Shown: positions 49,359 to 58,783, counted from the stretch's first letter. The stretch is 64,000 bases of DNA from Aequorivita sp. UBA3180 (GCA_002364215.1 DEXQ01000018.1:394893-458892); one strand, 5' to 3'. Made by a program: numbers and translations. The notes: generated by a model from the letters alone, not told the origin.

Positions 49359-49751
49359 ATGGGAAAGTTGATTTATGAGCGGGAAACCTTTAAGATTATT
49401 GGGGCGGCCATGGCCGTACATAAAGGTTTGGGCGCAGGGTTTTTAGAATCGGTTTATCAAGAGGCATTTGAACGCGAATTGACAAATCAACAAATTCCTT
49501 TTGAAAAACAGAAAAAGCTTATGGTTTACTATCAAGGAAAACCATTGCAGAAATATTTTATTGCTGATTTTATCTGTTTTGACAAAATTGTAATTGAAAT
49601 TAAATCGGCTTCTTTTCTTCACAAAGCAGGAGAAGCCCAAACCATAAATTATTTAAAATCGATCAATGCCCCGGTGGGATTGTTGATTAATTTTGGACAA
49701 GCAAGTTTAACTTGGAAAAGATTTATAAATACGAAAGACAAAAATAAATGA
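49359..49751 (+). CDS. GxxExxY family protein (PD-(D/E)XK nuclease fold)
   Basis: This 130-aa protein contains the name-giving motif GFLESVY (G-x-x-E-x-x-Y) after VHKGLGA, and a nuclease-type core F-I-A-D-F-I-C-F-D ... IVIEIKSA where Asp and the E-I-K triad suit a PD-(D/E)XK site. The end VGLLINFGQASLTWKRFI is also typical. Its biological role is unknown. It is inserted between cysD and cysN, with 9-bp repeat arrays in opposite orientation on both sides, consistent with a mobile or repeat-associated gene that preserves the operon reading direction. Confidence 0.9.
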   Translation: MGKLIYERETFKIIGAAMAVHKGLGAGFLESVYQEAFERELTNQQIPFEKQKKLMVYYQGKPLQKYFIADFICFDKIVIEIKSASFLHKAGEAQTINYLKSINAPVGLLINFGQASLTWKRFINTKDKNK

Positions 49752-49755
49752 ATCG

Positions 49756-49782
49756 GAAAATCCGCGAAATCCGCGAAATCCG
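49756..49782. repeat. Three 9-bp repeats (inverted CGGATTnnn), right flank of the GxxExxY gene
   Basis: GAAAATCCG, CGAAATCCG and CGAAATCCG are in tandem; on the minus strand they read CGGATTTCG, CGGATTTCG, CGGATTTTC. They are the inverted counterpart of the left array and end 17 bp before the cysN ATG. Confidence 0.75.
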
Positions 49783-49799
49783 TAAATCTGCGTCACGAT

Positions 49800-51056
49800 A
49801 TGGAAATAGACAAAAACCAACTACTAAGATTCACCACTGCCGGAAGTGTGGATGATGGTAAAAGCACGTTGATAGGGAGATTGCTTTACGATAGCAAGGC
49901 AATTTTTGAAGACCAATTGGAAGCCATAGAAAATACCAGCCGAAAAAAAGGTCACGAAGGCGTAGATCTTGCCTTGTTTACAGATGGACTTCGCGACGAG
50001 CGGGAGCAGGGAATAACCATTGATGTGGCCTATAGGTATTTCACCACCCCAAAACGTAAATTCATAATTGCGGATACTCCCGGACATATTCAATATACAC
50101 GGAATATGGTTACGGGGGCTTCAACTGCCAATGCTGCCTTAATTTTAATTGATGCCCGTCACGGTGTTATTGAACAGACCAAGCGCCATGCCTTTATTGC
50201 TTCGCTTTTGCAGATTCCGCATATTATCGTTTGTATCAATAAAATGGATTTGGTGGATTATTCAGAAGAGGTTTATGAAAACATCATTAATCAATTTGAA
50301 GAATTTTCCTCAAAATTATATGTAAAGGACATTCAGTTTCTTCCCATTAGTGCTTTGGATGGCGATAATGTGGTAAACCGTTCTACAAATATGGATTGGT
50401 ATAAAGGAGCTCCTTTGCTTTACACTTTGGAAACAATGCACATAAGCAGTGATATCAATAAAATAGATGCCCGTTTTCCGGTTCAGACGGTTTTACGGCC
50501 GCAACGGGAAGGCTTTATAGATTATAGGGGATACGCAGGTCGCGTAGCCAGCGGTATTTTCAGGCCGGGCGATGAGGTGGTCATACTGCCTTCTGGCTTT
50601 ACATCAACAATTAAAAGTATAGACACCATGGATGGCTCTTTGGAAGAGGTTTTTGCGCCAATGTCTGTCACAATTACTTTAAAGGACGATATAGACATTA
50701 GCCGTGGCGATATGATAGTAAAAGAAAACAACCAACCCAAACCCTTACAGGAATTTGACGCTATGCTGTGCTGGTTTAACAATTCACCCGCTAGGCCTAG
50801 AGCTAAATACACGATAGTTCATACCTCTAACGAACAAAAAGCGATGATAAAGGAGGTGGTGTATAAAATTGATATCAATACCTATGCACGCGAAGAGCAA
50901 GACAAGGAATTAAAAATGAACGATATTGCACGTATTAGCATCCGAACTACACGGCCGTTGATGGTTGACGAATATCGTGACAATAGACTTACCGGCAGTT
51001 TTGTGTTGATTGATGATGCAACACATGAGACTGTTGCTGCGGGAATGATTGTATAA
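49800..51056 (+). CDS. cysN: Sulfate adenylyltransferase subunit 1 (GTPase)
   Basis: CysN is the EF-Tu-like GTPase of ATP sulfurylase. Motifs: P-loop GSVDDGKST, switch region REQGITIDVAYRYF, DTPGH, NKMD and the SALDGDNV loop, followed by two beta-barrel domains. The length of 418 aa is typical of a CysN without a fused CysC domain, which agrees with the separate cysC gene here. It ends the series, and a strong terminator follows. Confidence 0.96.
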   Translation: MEIDKNQLLRFTTAGSVDDGKSTLIGRLLYDSKAIFEDQLEAIENTSRKKGHEGVDLALFTDGLRDEREQGITIDVAYRYFTTPKRKFIIADTPGHIQYTRNMVTGASTANAALILIDARHGVIEQTKRHAFIASLLQIPHIIVCINKMDLVDYSEEVYENIINQFEEFSSKLYVKDIQFLPISALDGDNVVNRSTNMDWYKGAPLLYTLETMHISSDINKIDARFPVQTVLRPQREGFIDYRGYAGRVASGIFRPGDEVVILPSGFTSTIKSIDTMDGSLEEVFAPMSVTITLKDDIDISRGDMIVKENNQPKPLQEFDAMLCWFNNSPARPRAKYTIVHTSNEQKAMIKEVVYKIDINTYAREEQDKELKMNDIARISIRTTRPLMVDEYRDNRLTGSFVLIDDATHETVAAGMIV

Positions 51057-51084
51057 TATTTAATGAAATTCTCGATAAACAACC

Positions 51085-51121
51085 AAAAATTCCCTTTAAA
51101 ATACATTTAGAGGGAATTTTT
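51085..51121 (+). terminator. Intrinsic terminator of the cys operon
   Basis: AAAAATTCCCT (51085-51095) and AGGGAATTTTT (51111-51121) form a perfect 11-bp inverted repeat with a 15-nt loop, starting 28 bp after the cysN stop. It separates the sulfate genes from the polysaccharide genes. Confidence 0.85.
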
Positions 51122-51157
51122 GTGCAAATTGATAGCTGAATACCAAAACGAGCGTGG

Positions 51158-51165
51158 TATCTTTG
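51158..51165 (+). promoter_or_regulatory. -7 promoter element at the head of the polysaccharide locus
   Basis: TATCTTTG matches the consensus and lies between the cys terminator and the flippase. It predicts a start near 51171, which makes the TTG at 51210 the likely flippase start codon. Confidence 0.5.
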
Positions 51166-51209
51166 CAGGCTTAATTTTACGACCGATTTTTCGGCTTAAG
51201 GGTTCCGGA

Positions 51210-52448
51210 TTGAAGAAATATTTCGACATTTTTAAAGGGAAAGACGCAAAGGTACTGTTGGAAAATTTTGTGTCTTTATCAGCATTACAGCTAGTTGGAA
51301 TGCTATTGCCCCTAATTACACTGCCTTATTTGTTGCGCGTTTTAGGATTTTCAAATTACGGAATCGTCATTTTGGCTGCATCATTGGTTGCCTATTTTCA
51401 ATCAATTACCGATTATAGTTTTAAAATTACTGCTACACGTGATGTAGCGGTCTTTCGAAATAGCCCAGAAAAGCTGAATATAATTTACAGCAAAGTGCTT
51501 ATTGTGAAGGGAATGTTTTTAATATTTTCCTTTTTTATAATTACTACTATTGTACTTCTTTACCCCCCATTTTATGAAGAGCGGACTGTTTTTTTTCTAA
51601 CCATGCCCTTGCTTTTAGGGTATGGCCTGTTTCCAGAATGGTTTTTTCAGGGAATTGAAAAGATGAAGTATATCTCTCTTTTGAATATTGGCATCAAGCT
51701 TTTCTTTACCATTTGTGTTTTTATTTTTATCACAGAAAAAGAAGATTATTGGATTTACCCACTCCTTCAAAGTGCTGGCTTTATTGGTGCAGGTTTGGTT
51801 GGGCAATATATTCTTATAAAAAAATATAAAATTAAGTTTCGATGGCTACATTTTAAAATGGTACGTAACACAATCAAGGACAATTTTCCTATTTTCATAA
51901 ATCAGTTTTTGCCCAACCTTTATAACAACACAAATACGTTGCTCCTTGGTATTTTCACGACCACTTATTTAGTAGGAATTTATGATGCCCTGAAAAAAAT
52001 TATAGACCTTTGCGTCGTATTGCTCAATGTGGTTTCAAGAGTATTCTTTCCATTCCTCAACAGAAAAAAGGATGCCTTTCCAAAGTACAGAAATTTAATG
52101 TTGGGTTTAGGATTGCTACTGGCCGCCTTACCCATATTGGGTTATCCGTTGGTTTTTTGGTATTTGGATATGGAATATAAAAATGCACTGTTAATTTTAA
52201 TCTTGTTATCGTTAAGTATTATAGGTTACACGGCCTATGATATTTTTGGATTGAATTATTTTATCATCCGAAGGAAAGATAAACTGGTGATGAAAAACAC
52301 GATCCTTTCATCGCTTATTGGGTTTGTTTTGGCTTTTCCGTTTATATATTTTTTTAATATTATTGGGGCTGCTGCAAATTTGTTAATTGCTCGCTTTTTA
52401 ATGGGCGGACATCTTTGGTTTAAATGGAAATATGATGAAGCGAATTAA
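51210..52448 (+). CDS. Wzx-type oligosaccharide flippase
   Basis: This is a multi-helix (about 12) membrane protein of the MATE/MOP superfamily that moves lipid-linked glycan repeat units across the inner membrane. The first helices are LENFVSLSALQLVGMLLPLITLPYLLRVLGFSNYGIV, a standard Wzx opening. The frame runs upstream to 51120, but those codons lie inside the cys terminator and promoter; the TTG at 51210 (LKKYFDIFKGK) is chosen. It is the first gene of the polysaccharide cluster and overlaps the next gene by 17 bp. Confidence 0.88.
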   Translation: MKKYFDIFKGKDAKVLLENFVSLSALQLVGMLLPLITLPYLLRVLGFSNYGIVILAASLVAYFQSITDYSFKITATRDVAVFRNSPEKLNIIYSKVLIVKGMFLIFSFFIITTIVLLYPPFYEERTVFFLTMPLLLGYGLFPEWFFQGIEKMKYISLLNIGIKLFFTICVFIFITEKEDYWIYPLLQSAGFIGAGLVGQYILIKKYKIKFRWLHFKMVRNTIKDNFPIFINQFLPNLYNNTNTLLLGIFTTTYLVGIYDALKKIIDLCVVLLNVVSRVFFPFLNRKKDAFPKYRNLMLGLGLLLAALPILGYPLVFWYLDMEYKNALLILILLSLSIIGYTAYDIFGLNYFIIRRKDKLVMKNTILSSLIGFVLAFPFIYFFNIIGAAANLLIARFLMGGHLWFKWKYDEAN

Positions 52449-53019
52449 AGGATTATTTAACCAATTATTTTACAAATGTGTTACCTATTGGGTCTATACT
52501 TTTGAAGATTTACACTTGGGAAAAAAAGTTGTTTTTAAATTAATGCCCCAAATTTTAAAACATAATGATGCAAAAATCAGCATAGGAAATGGTTCTACTA
52601 TAAATTCTTCAAATTTTGGATATCATATAAATATGTTTTCAAAATGTAAATTATTTGCAGATCGTCCCAATGCTGTTATCGAAATAGGTGAAAATACGCG
52701 TGTCCACGGCACTTGTATACATGCATTCAATAAAATTCAAATTGGTAATAATTGCTTAATAGCAGCTAACACTAATATTATTGACGGGAATGGTCATGAG
52801 CTATGTATGGAAAACCCAGAAAATAGAATTAATACCAAAGATCATGGTAACCCTATTATTATAGCAGACAATGTTTGGATAGCGGCAAATTGTATCATTT
52901 TAGGAGGAACAAAAATAGGTGAAGGTGCTATTATTACAGCCGGAAGTATTGTAAAAGGTAATGTGCCAGCAAAATCTATTTTTGGCGGTAACCCTGCAAT
53001 TCTTATTAAACAATACTAA
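52432..53019 (+). CDS. Left-handed beta-helix acyltransferase (hexapeptide)
   Basis: This 195-aa protein is built from hexapeptide repeats: NGSTINSSNFGYHINMF, IEIGENTRVHGTCIHAF, IQIGNNCLIAANTNIID and IIIADNVWIAANCIILGGTKIGEGAIITAGSIV. The catalytic histidine of this family is likely in GNGHEL. Such enzymes transfer an acetyl group to a sugar. Position after the flippase in the glycan locus indicates O- or N-acetylation of a surface glycan. The stop shares a base with the start of the ATP-grasp gene. Confidence 0.88.
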   Translation: MMKRIKGLFNQLFYKCVTYWVYTFEDLHLGKKVVFKLMPQILKHNDAKISIGNGSTINSSNFGYHINMFSKCKLFADRPNAVIEIGENTRVHGTCIHAFNKIQIGNNCLIAANTNIIDGNGHELCMENPENRINTKDHGNPIIIADNVWIAANCIILGGTKIGEGAIITAGSIVKGNVPAKSIFGGNPAILIKQY

Positions 53020-54038
53020 TGAAAATAGCCATACATAACAGAGAAGGAGGTTTTACGGAACGGTGGGTTACATACTGCCAGCAAAATGACATTGAATATC
53101 TATTGGTAAATTGTTTTGAAAATAATATTCTGGAGCTTTTCAAAAAAGAAAGAATTACCCATTTAATGTGGCATCTAAACCACGCTTCATCCCAAGATTT
53201 AATGGTTTATCCCTATGTAATGAACGCTGCAGATAATATGGATATTAAAACCTTTCCCAACTTCAACACGAGATGGCATTTTGACGATAAGGTGGCACAG
53301 AAATATTTGTTCGAGAGTATTTGTGCTCCATTGGTTAAAAGCACGGTTTTCTATGAAAAGGAAGATGCCATAAAATTTTTAAAAACTTCCGAATTGCCTT
53401 TAGTTGCAAAACTTAAAAGAGGCGCTGGCTCCACAAATGTAAAATTGATTAATTCAAAAACTGAAGGCGAGGAGTATATAAGAAAACTGTTTTCCGAAGG
53501 TATAGTATCTACAGCCACAGCGCTTGGCAACTTTGACCAAAAACTGCGTATTGCAAAGCAGATAAAAGATCCCATAAAATTGGCGAAGAAAACCATAGGA
53601 TTTTTCAAAAAGAATAAAAGGGAGCGTTCATTGGCAAATGCCGAAAAAGGATATGTCTATTTTCAAGAGTTTATGCCAAATAATGCTTTTGATACACGTA
53701 TTATTGTTGTAGGTGAGATCGCTTTTGGGATAAGACGTTTTAACAAAGAAAATGACTTTCGTGCCTCTGGCAGCGGTAAGCTGGATTTTGACGTTTCAAA
53801 AATTGATTTGGAAACGGTAAAAATAGCTTTTAATGTGACAGAAAAAATTGGCGGCCAATGTTTGGCTTTTGATTTTGTTTATGATAAAAACAAAGTTCCT
53901 AAGATAGTAGAGGTATGTTTTGGGTTTTCGATGAAAGCCTACGATGCTTGTCCAGGCTATTGGAAAAAAGATTTGAGCTTCGTAGCGGGCACATTTAACC
54001 CACAAGCTATAATGATGGAAAACTTTTTAAAGGAATAA
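53019..54038 (+). CDS. ATP-grasp enzyme of the polysaccharide locus
   Basis: This 339-aa protein has an N-terminal pre-ATP-grasp domain and an ATP-grasp core: PLVAKLKRGAGSTNVKLI as the glycine-rich ATP loop and its lysine, YVYFQEFMPNN as the hinge, RIIVVGEIAFGIRR and CLAFDFVYDKN as the metal-site region. Family enzymes ligate a carboxylate to an amine or thiol, so attaching an amino acid to a sugar is plausible but inferred. It overlaps its neighbours by single bases, so translation is coupled. Confidence 0.82.
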   Translation: MKIAIHNREGGFTERWVTYCQQNDIEYLLVNCFENNILELFKKERITHLMWHLNHASSQDLMVYPYVMNAADNMDIKTFPNFNTRWHFDDKVAQKYLFESICAPLVKSTVFYEKEDAIKFLKTSELPLVAKLKRGAGSTNVKLINSKTEGEEYIRKLFSEGIVSTATALGNFDQKLRIAKQIKDPIKLAKKTIGFFKKNKRERSLANAEKGYVYFQEFMPNNAFDTRIIVVGEIAFGIRRFNKENDFRASGSGKLDFDVSKIDLETVKIAFNVTEKIGGQCLAFDFVYDKNKVPKIVEVCFGFSMKAYDACPGYWKKDLSFVAGTFNPQAIMMENFLKE

Positions 54039-55201
54039 TGGAAATTTCCCGCGAAATATTGACCCGGGTTACCATTTTGGATATTTCCTTGATATTGATG
54101 TACATCATTGGGATAGTTGCATTGGCGCAAAAGTTTCGAGATGTTTCGGTGAAGTTTGTACGTTTGTTTGCCTTGGTAGGCATCACACATCTATTTTTTA
54201 CTTTTGTATATTACTTCTATACGTTAAATAATGTTGCTGACTCAATCGGTTATTACCGTCGCGTACTTTTTTTGTTTGATAATTGGGGAGAAACTTTTGG
54301 TCAGGGAACAACCTTTATTTACTTCACATTATATCCGTTGGTAAAGTTTTTGGGACTAACATATTTTGGGTCCTTTTTCGTTTATTCCTTTTTCGGGCTT
54401 TTGGGCTACTATTATTTATTAAAAATATTAATAGGAATTTCAAATGTTAAATTTACAAAATGGTTTTACCTGCTCTTACTGCCAAACATACATTTTTGGT
54501 CAGTAGCTATCGGTAAAGATTCATTGATTTTCTTTGGAATAAGCTTTCTTGCGTATTTATATTTCTTTAGGAAAAAATGGTTTTTATATATTTTTCCAAT
54601 TCTTCTTGTGGCATTTATTAGATTACATGTACTGTTTTTTATTTTACTAGCTTTTGGTTTTACACAATTATTTTTAAACAAAAGGCTTAAGCTTTTTTAT
54701 AAAATAGCCGCTTCCTTTTTTTTGTTAATTGCCTTATATTTTTTGTTCCCCTTCTTGATGGCCCGAGTAGGTTTTACAGAAACCGAATCGTTGATTGCGC
54801 AATTTGAAGCATTGGAAACCACAAAAGTGGAAGGTGGAACATCTATAGATATGTCCAATCAAAACCTTTTAGTGAAATGGTTGAGTTATATGTTTAGGCC
54901 TTTGTTTTTTGATGCAAATAGTCCACTGCTGCTTATTTCCTCTGTTGAAAATTCACTTTGGGTACTTATTTTTCTTAATATCTTTAGAAGAATCAGAACC
55001 AAGATAAATTACCTGTACAAATCATTTTTTTGGTTCTCTTTTTTATCAATTTTTACATTGAGCATTCCGTCGGCATATATTCTCATCAATTTGGGAATTG
55101 CCGTTCGCCAGAAAACGATGGTTTTTCCTTTTATTATAATAGTATTTTTTATTTTAATGAATTCATATAAAAGCAACCTTGCTAATGCTAAAATCAAATA
55201 A
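54038..55201 (+). CDS. Wzy-like polysaccharide polymerase / EpsG-type membrane protein
   Basis: This 387-aa protein has about ten membrane helices, starting ILDISLILMYIIGIVALA. The segment LPNIHFWSVAIGKDSLIFFGIS carries the GKD motif seen in EpsG/Wzy-like proteins. One long periplasmic loop lies before the WLSYMFRPLFFD segment. The position between flippase and glycosyltransferases supports polymerase function; sequence alone does not prove it. It overlaps the next gene's ATG by 17 bp. Confidence 0.75.
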   Translation: MEISREILTRVTILDISLILMYIIGIVALAQKFRDVSVKFVRLFALVGITHLFFTFVYYFYTLNNVADSIGYYRRVLFLFDNWGETFGQGTTFIYFTLYPLVKFLGLTYFGSFFVYSFFGLLGYYYLLKILIGISNVKFTKWFYLLLLPNIHFWSVAIGKDSLIFFGISFLAYLYFFRKKWFLYIFPILLVAFIRLHVLFFILLAFGFTQLFLNKRLKLFYKIAASFFLLIALYFLFPFLMARVGFTETESLIAQFEALETTKVEGGTSIDMSNQNLLVKWLSYMFRPLFFDANSPLLLISSVENSLWVLIFLNIFRRIRTKINYLYKSFFWFSFLSIFTLSIPSAYILINLGIAVRQKTMVFPFIIIVFFILMNSYKSNLANAKIK

Positions 55202-56267
55202 TCATAGCATTTTTTTATTTTCCATTTCACTAGCAAAAGGTGGTGCAGAAAACCAATTGGTAAAACTCGCATTGTTTTTGGCAAAAAAAAATTATGATGT
55301 AAAAATTATTTATGGGCTTGCGCATAACGATTTTCATGAAGAATTAACAAAAGCAGGAATCGGGGTTCAATTCATAAACTATAAATCTTTAGTTGGACTT
55401 TTCAAATTACTGCGTTTTGTCAAAAAAGAAAAACCAGATTTAATGATTTCATTTATGTTCGGTATGAATTTGATTTGCAGAATGCTCAAATTTTTTTCGG
55501 GTATTCCATTAATAACTTCAGTTCGAAACAATGAGATTTCTAATCTGTATTTTTGGCTTTATCGAATAAGCTATAACATTGACACGTTGTCTACATTTAA
55601 CTCTGAATATGCATTAAAAAAGTTTATTGCGCAGAAGTTAACAAACCCCAAGAAATCTGTTTTGCAAAATAATGCTATTAAAATTTCAGAATCGCATAGC
55701 AAAAGCAAAAAAAACAAGGTCTTTACTATTATTAGCCTAGCACATTTTCGTCCACAAAAAGATTATATTACACTATTTGTCGCAATCAAGATTTTAAAGG
55801 ATAAAAACATTCCCGTAAAACTATTTGTCTTGGGTCATACGTTTGATCAAAACTGGCCATTTGATAAATTAAAGAGTATGGAAATAGAAGAATTGGTCTC
55901 GATAGTTGGGTTTGTTCAAAATACAGGTGAATACTTACAAGCAGCTGATGCATTGGTGCTTTCATCTTTATGGGAGGGAACTCCAAATGCAATTTTGGAG
56001 GCAATGGCTCATAAACTTCCCGTAATATCCTCAAGAATTCCAGGTTGTGAAAGTCTTGTTCTCAATTCAGAATGTGGCTTCTTATTTGAAAAGCAAAACC
56101 CAGAGCAATTAGCGGAAAGAATAGTTGGAATGATGCAAATTTCAGAAAAGGAAAGACAAGATTTTGGGCAGAATGGTTACCAATATGTTTATGATAATTA
56201 TAGGGAAGAAGTAGTTTATAAACAATGGTTGACCCTAATAAAGAGAGCAATAAAGTCAGCTGCATAA
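55185..56267 (+). CDS. GT4-family glycosyltransferase
   Basis: This GT-B enzyme of about 360 aa has the N-terminal motif ISLAKGGAENQLVKLALFLAKK and the C-terminal nucleotide-sugar region SLAHFRPQKDYITL, LVLSSLWEGTPNAILEAMAHKLPVISS with the E-x7-E motif. It adds a sugar to the lipid-linked repeat. The ATG at 55185 is chosen; the TTG six bases earlier is also in frame. Confidence 0.93.
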   Translation: MLKSNNHSIFLFSISLAKGGAENQLVKLALFLAKKNYDVKIIYGLAHNDFHEELTKAGIGVQFINYKSLVGLFKLLRFVKKEKPDLMISFMFGMNLICRMLKFFSGIPLITSVRNNEISNLYFWLYRISYNIDTLSTFNSEYALKKFIAQKLTNPKKSVLQNNAIKISESHSKSKKNKVFTIISLAHFRPQKDYITLFVAIKILKDKNIPVKLFVLGHTFDQNWPFDKLKSMEIEELVSIVGFVQNTGEYLQAADALVLSSLWEGTPNAILEAMAHKLPVISSRIPGCESLVLNSECGFLFEKQNPEQLAERIVGMMQISEKERQDFGQNGYQYVYDNYREEVVYKQWLTLIKRAIKSAA

Positions 56268-56282
56268 AAAAATGAAATTGAA

Positions 56283-57440
56283 TTGAAAAAGCTTGTCCGC
56301 ATAACAACAGTGCCCATTTCCCTTGAAAAGTTGCTCGAAGGCCAGTTGGGATTTATGAAAGCATATTTTGAGGTGGTGGCAATTTCTGCTGTTAAGGAAA
56401 AACTGGAAGCCTATGGAAAGAAGGAAGGAGTGCGAGTGTTTCCATTAGAGCTTACGCGAAAAATCACTCCAATAAAAGACATAGCAGCGGTTTTTAAACT
56501 GTATCGCTTCCTTAAAAAAGAAAAGCCGTCAATCGTTCATACCCATACCCCAAAGGCTGGTATTGTGGGAATGACAGCCGCCTGGTTTGCTGGGGTTCCA
56601 AACCGATTACACACCGTTGCTGGAATGCCGTTAATGGAAGCATCGGGGTTTAAAAGAAAGGTTTTGAATTTCGTTGAAAAACTTACTTACAGATTTGCCA
56701 CCGAAGTTTACCCAAACTCAAAGGGCCTTTATGATTTCATTATTGCCGAAAATTTCACAAAGGCATCAAAGCTTTCAATAATTGGGAATGGAAGTAGCAA
56801 TGGAATTGATACTAAATATTTTGACCCAGTGAGCTATTCAGAAAATGATAAAATCTCACTGCGCGATAAATTGAAAATTCCGCAGGGGCATTTCCTTTAT
56901 ATTTTTGTGGGCCGTTTGGTAAAGGATAAAGGTATAAATGAATTGATTACTGCTTTTTCAAAACTTTCCGATTCAAATAATGCTATTTCACTCTTATTGG
57001 TAGGCCCTTTTGAAAATGACCTGGATCCCTTATTGCCAGAAAGCTTGAGCACTATTGAAAAGCACCCAAATATTTACACCGTAGGTTATCAAAGCGATGT
57101 ACGTCCGTATTTCTCAATTGCTGATGCATTGGTATTTCCAAGCTATCGTGAAGGTTTTCCAAATGTGGTAATGCAGGCAGGAGCTATGGGGTTACCATCT
57201 ATAGTGACAGATATAAATGGCTGTAACGAAATTATTGCACACGGGAAAAATGGATTAATAATTCCCTCAAAAGATACGCAAGCACTTTACAATTCAATAA
57301 AACAATTAAGTACAAAGCCTTCGCTATTTGCCAATTTAAAAGCAAATAGTAGGGAAATGATTACATCACGTTATGAACGGCAGCAGGTTTGGGATGCCTT
57401 GCTATTTAAGTATCAACGATTGCTTGGAAAAGATAAATAA
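56283..57440 (+). CDS. GT4-family glycosyltransferase, TTG start
   Basis: This 385-aa GT-B enzyme begins LVRITTVPISLEKLLEGQLGFMK and has VHTHTPKAGIVGMTAAWFAGV, the phosphate-binding FVGRLVKDKGINELI and SYREGFPNVVMQAGAMGLPSI regions, typical of the WcaL/GT4 group. The only family-like start in frame is TTG at 56283; the ATG at 56272 is in another frame and closes after four codons. It follows the previous transferase after 15 bp. Confidence 0.93.
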   Translation: MKKLVRITTVPISLEKLLEGQLGFMKAYFEVVAISAVKEKLEAYGKKEGVRVFPLELTRKITPIKDIAAVFKLYRFLKKEKPSIVHTHTPKAGIVGMTAAWFAGVPNRLHTVAGMPLMEASGFKRKVLNFVEKLTYRFATEVYPNSKGLYDFIIAENFTKASKLSIIGNGSSNGIDTKYFDPVSYSENDKISLRDKLKIPQGHFLYIFVGRLVKDKGINELITAFSKLSDSNNAISLLLVGPFENDLDPLLPESLSTIEKHPNIYTVGYQSDVRPYFSIADALVFPSYREGFPNVVMQAGAMGLPSIVTDINGCNEIIAHGKNGLIIPSKDTQALYNSIKQLSTKPSLFANLKANSREMITSRYERQQVWDALLFKYQRLLGKDK

Positions 57441-57479
57441 TTGCTCATTTTTAAGCTTAATTACAGTTGATTTTAATTC

Positions 57480-57487
57480 TATTTTTG
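57480..57487 (+). promoter_or_regulatory. -7 promoter element before the sugar transferase
   Basis: TATTTTTG lies 17 bp upstream of the TTG start at 57505 and may give a second transcript inside the locus. No -33 partner was found. Confidence 0.4.
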
Positions 57488-57504
57488 TAAAAAAATCATA
57501 ACCA

Positions 57505-58110
57505 TTGAATTATCAAGACACCATAAAACCCTTTTTAGATTTTATCTGTGCTTTATTAGGTTTAATCCTTTTAAGCCCTATCTTTTTATTGGTCTGGTTG
57601 TGTCTAGCTATAGCAAACCATGGTAAACCTTTTTTCTACCAACGAAGACCGGGAAAAGGGGGACGCATATTCACAATAGTGAAGTTTAGGACCATGAACA
57701 ATAGGCGAGATAAAGAAGGACAATTGTTGCCAGATGCGGAACGACTTACTGTTGTAGGTAGCTTTGTGCGTAAAACCTCTTTGGATGAATTACCACAATT
57801 ACTAAATGTTTTAAAAGGCGATATGAGCTTTGTGGGTCCACGCCCCTTATTGCCCGAATACTTACCTTTATACAGTGATCGGCAACGAATACGGCATAAT
57901 GTAAAACCTGGAATTACCGGGTGGGCTCAGGTAAATGGCCGCAATGCCATCAGTTGGGAACAAAAGTTTGAATATGACATTTGGTATGTAGAACACCAAA
58001 GCTTTGCATTGGATTTGAAAATACTGTTCTTAACTTTAAAAAAAGTAGGGGTATCAGAAGGGATTTCATCCGATGGCCAAGCTACGGCTGAAGCGTTTAA
58101 AGGAGATTAA
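57505..58110 (+). CDS. Initiating sugar transferase (PglC/WcaJ type)
   Basis: This 201-aa polyprenol-phosphate phosphoglycosyl transferase starts the repeat unit at the inner membrane. A single re-entrant helix (FLDFICALLGLILLSPIFLLVWL) is followed by RRPGKGGRIFTIVKFRTMNNR, the DE pair in TSLDELPQLLNVL, FVGPRPLLPEYL and KPGITGWAQVNGRN. The start codon is TTG at 57505. The neighbours (PglD-, PglE- and PglF-like) suggest the substrate is a UDP-diacetamido-trideoxyhexose as for PglC. Confidence 0.94.
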   Translation: MNYQDTIKPFLDFICALLGLILLSPIFLLVWLCLAIANHGKPFFYQRRPGKGGRIFTIVKFRTMNNRRDKEGQLLPDAERLTVVGSFVRKTSLDELPQLLNVLKGDMSFVGPRPLLPEYLPLYSDRQRIRHNVKPGITGWAQVNGRNAISWEQKFEYDIWYVEHQSFALDLKILFLTLKKVGVSEGISSDGQATAEAFKGD

Positions 58111-58112
58111 TT

Positions 58113-58754
58113 ATGAAAAATATTGTAATAATAGGAGCAGGAGGTTTTGGAAGAGAAGTAAAAGTATTGTTGGACGATATTAATAAAATTCAGTCAACGT
58201 ATACATTTTTAGGATTTTATGATGACGGTATCGAAAAAGGAACTTTGGTTAATGGTTATAAAGTATTGGGGGGTATATCAGATTTGAATAAATTATCATC
58301 ATCAACTTATGTTGCTATAGCTATAGGTGCACCAGAAACAAAGCAAAAAATAATTGACCAATTAAAAAATGTGAATGTAAAATTCCCTACTCTTATACAT
58401 CCTTCTGTAATTTGTAGTGATGATTTTGTTTCAATTGGGAAAGGATGCATAATTTGCGCAGGGACTGTTCTTACATGCAATATAGAAATTCAAGATTTTG
58501 TTATATTAAACTTAATGTGTACTGTGGGCCATGATACAATAATTAAACATTACTCTTCGGCCATGCCTTCCGTTAATATTTCTGGGGAAGTGATTATTCA
58601 TCAGGGTGTATATATTGGCACTGGAGCGAAAATTATCAACCAATTGGAAATTGGTAGAAATACTGTTGTAGGGGCGGGGGCGGTTGTATCTAAGTCCTTA
58701 CCTTCAAACTGTACAGCGGTGGGTATTCCTGCTAAGATTATCAAGCAAAAGTAA
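58113..58754 (+). CDS. PglD/NeuD-like sugar acetyltransferase
   Basis: This 213-aa protein has an N-terminal Rossmann-like domain (KNIVIIGAGGFGREVKVLL) for the nucleotide sugar and a C-terminal left-handed beta helix (FVSIGKGCIICAGTVL, MCTVGHDTIIKHYSSAMP with the conserved His, GVYIGTGAKIINQLEIGRNTVVGAGAVVSKS). PglD acetylates UDP-4-amino-trideoxy-GlcNAc. It lies 2 bp after the sugar transferase, reproducing the pglC-pglD order. Confidence 0.92.
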   Translation: MKNIVIIGAGGFGREVKVLLDDINKIQSTYTFLGFYDDGIEKGTLVNGYKVLGGISDLNKLSSSTYVAIAIGAPETKQKIIDQLKNVNVKFPTLIHPSVICSDDFVSIGKGCIICAGTVLTCNIEIQDFVILNLMCTVGHDTIIKHYSSAMPSVNISGEVIIHQGVYIGTGAKIINQLEIGRNTVVGAGAVVSKSLPSNCTAVGIPAKIIKQK

Positions 58755-58783
58755 TTTATTATTGATTTCATATTATTATACAA

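Noticed and set aside
49322..49782. CRISPR or integron attC arrays around the GxxExxY gene
   Set aside because: The 9-bp units have no spacers of constant length and no integrase or cas genes are nearby.
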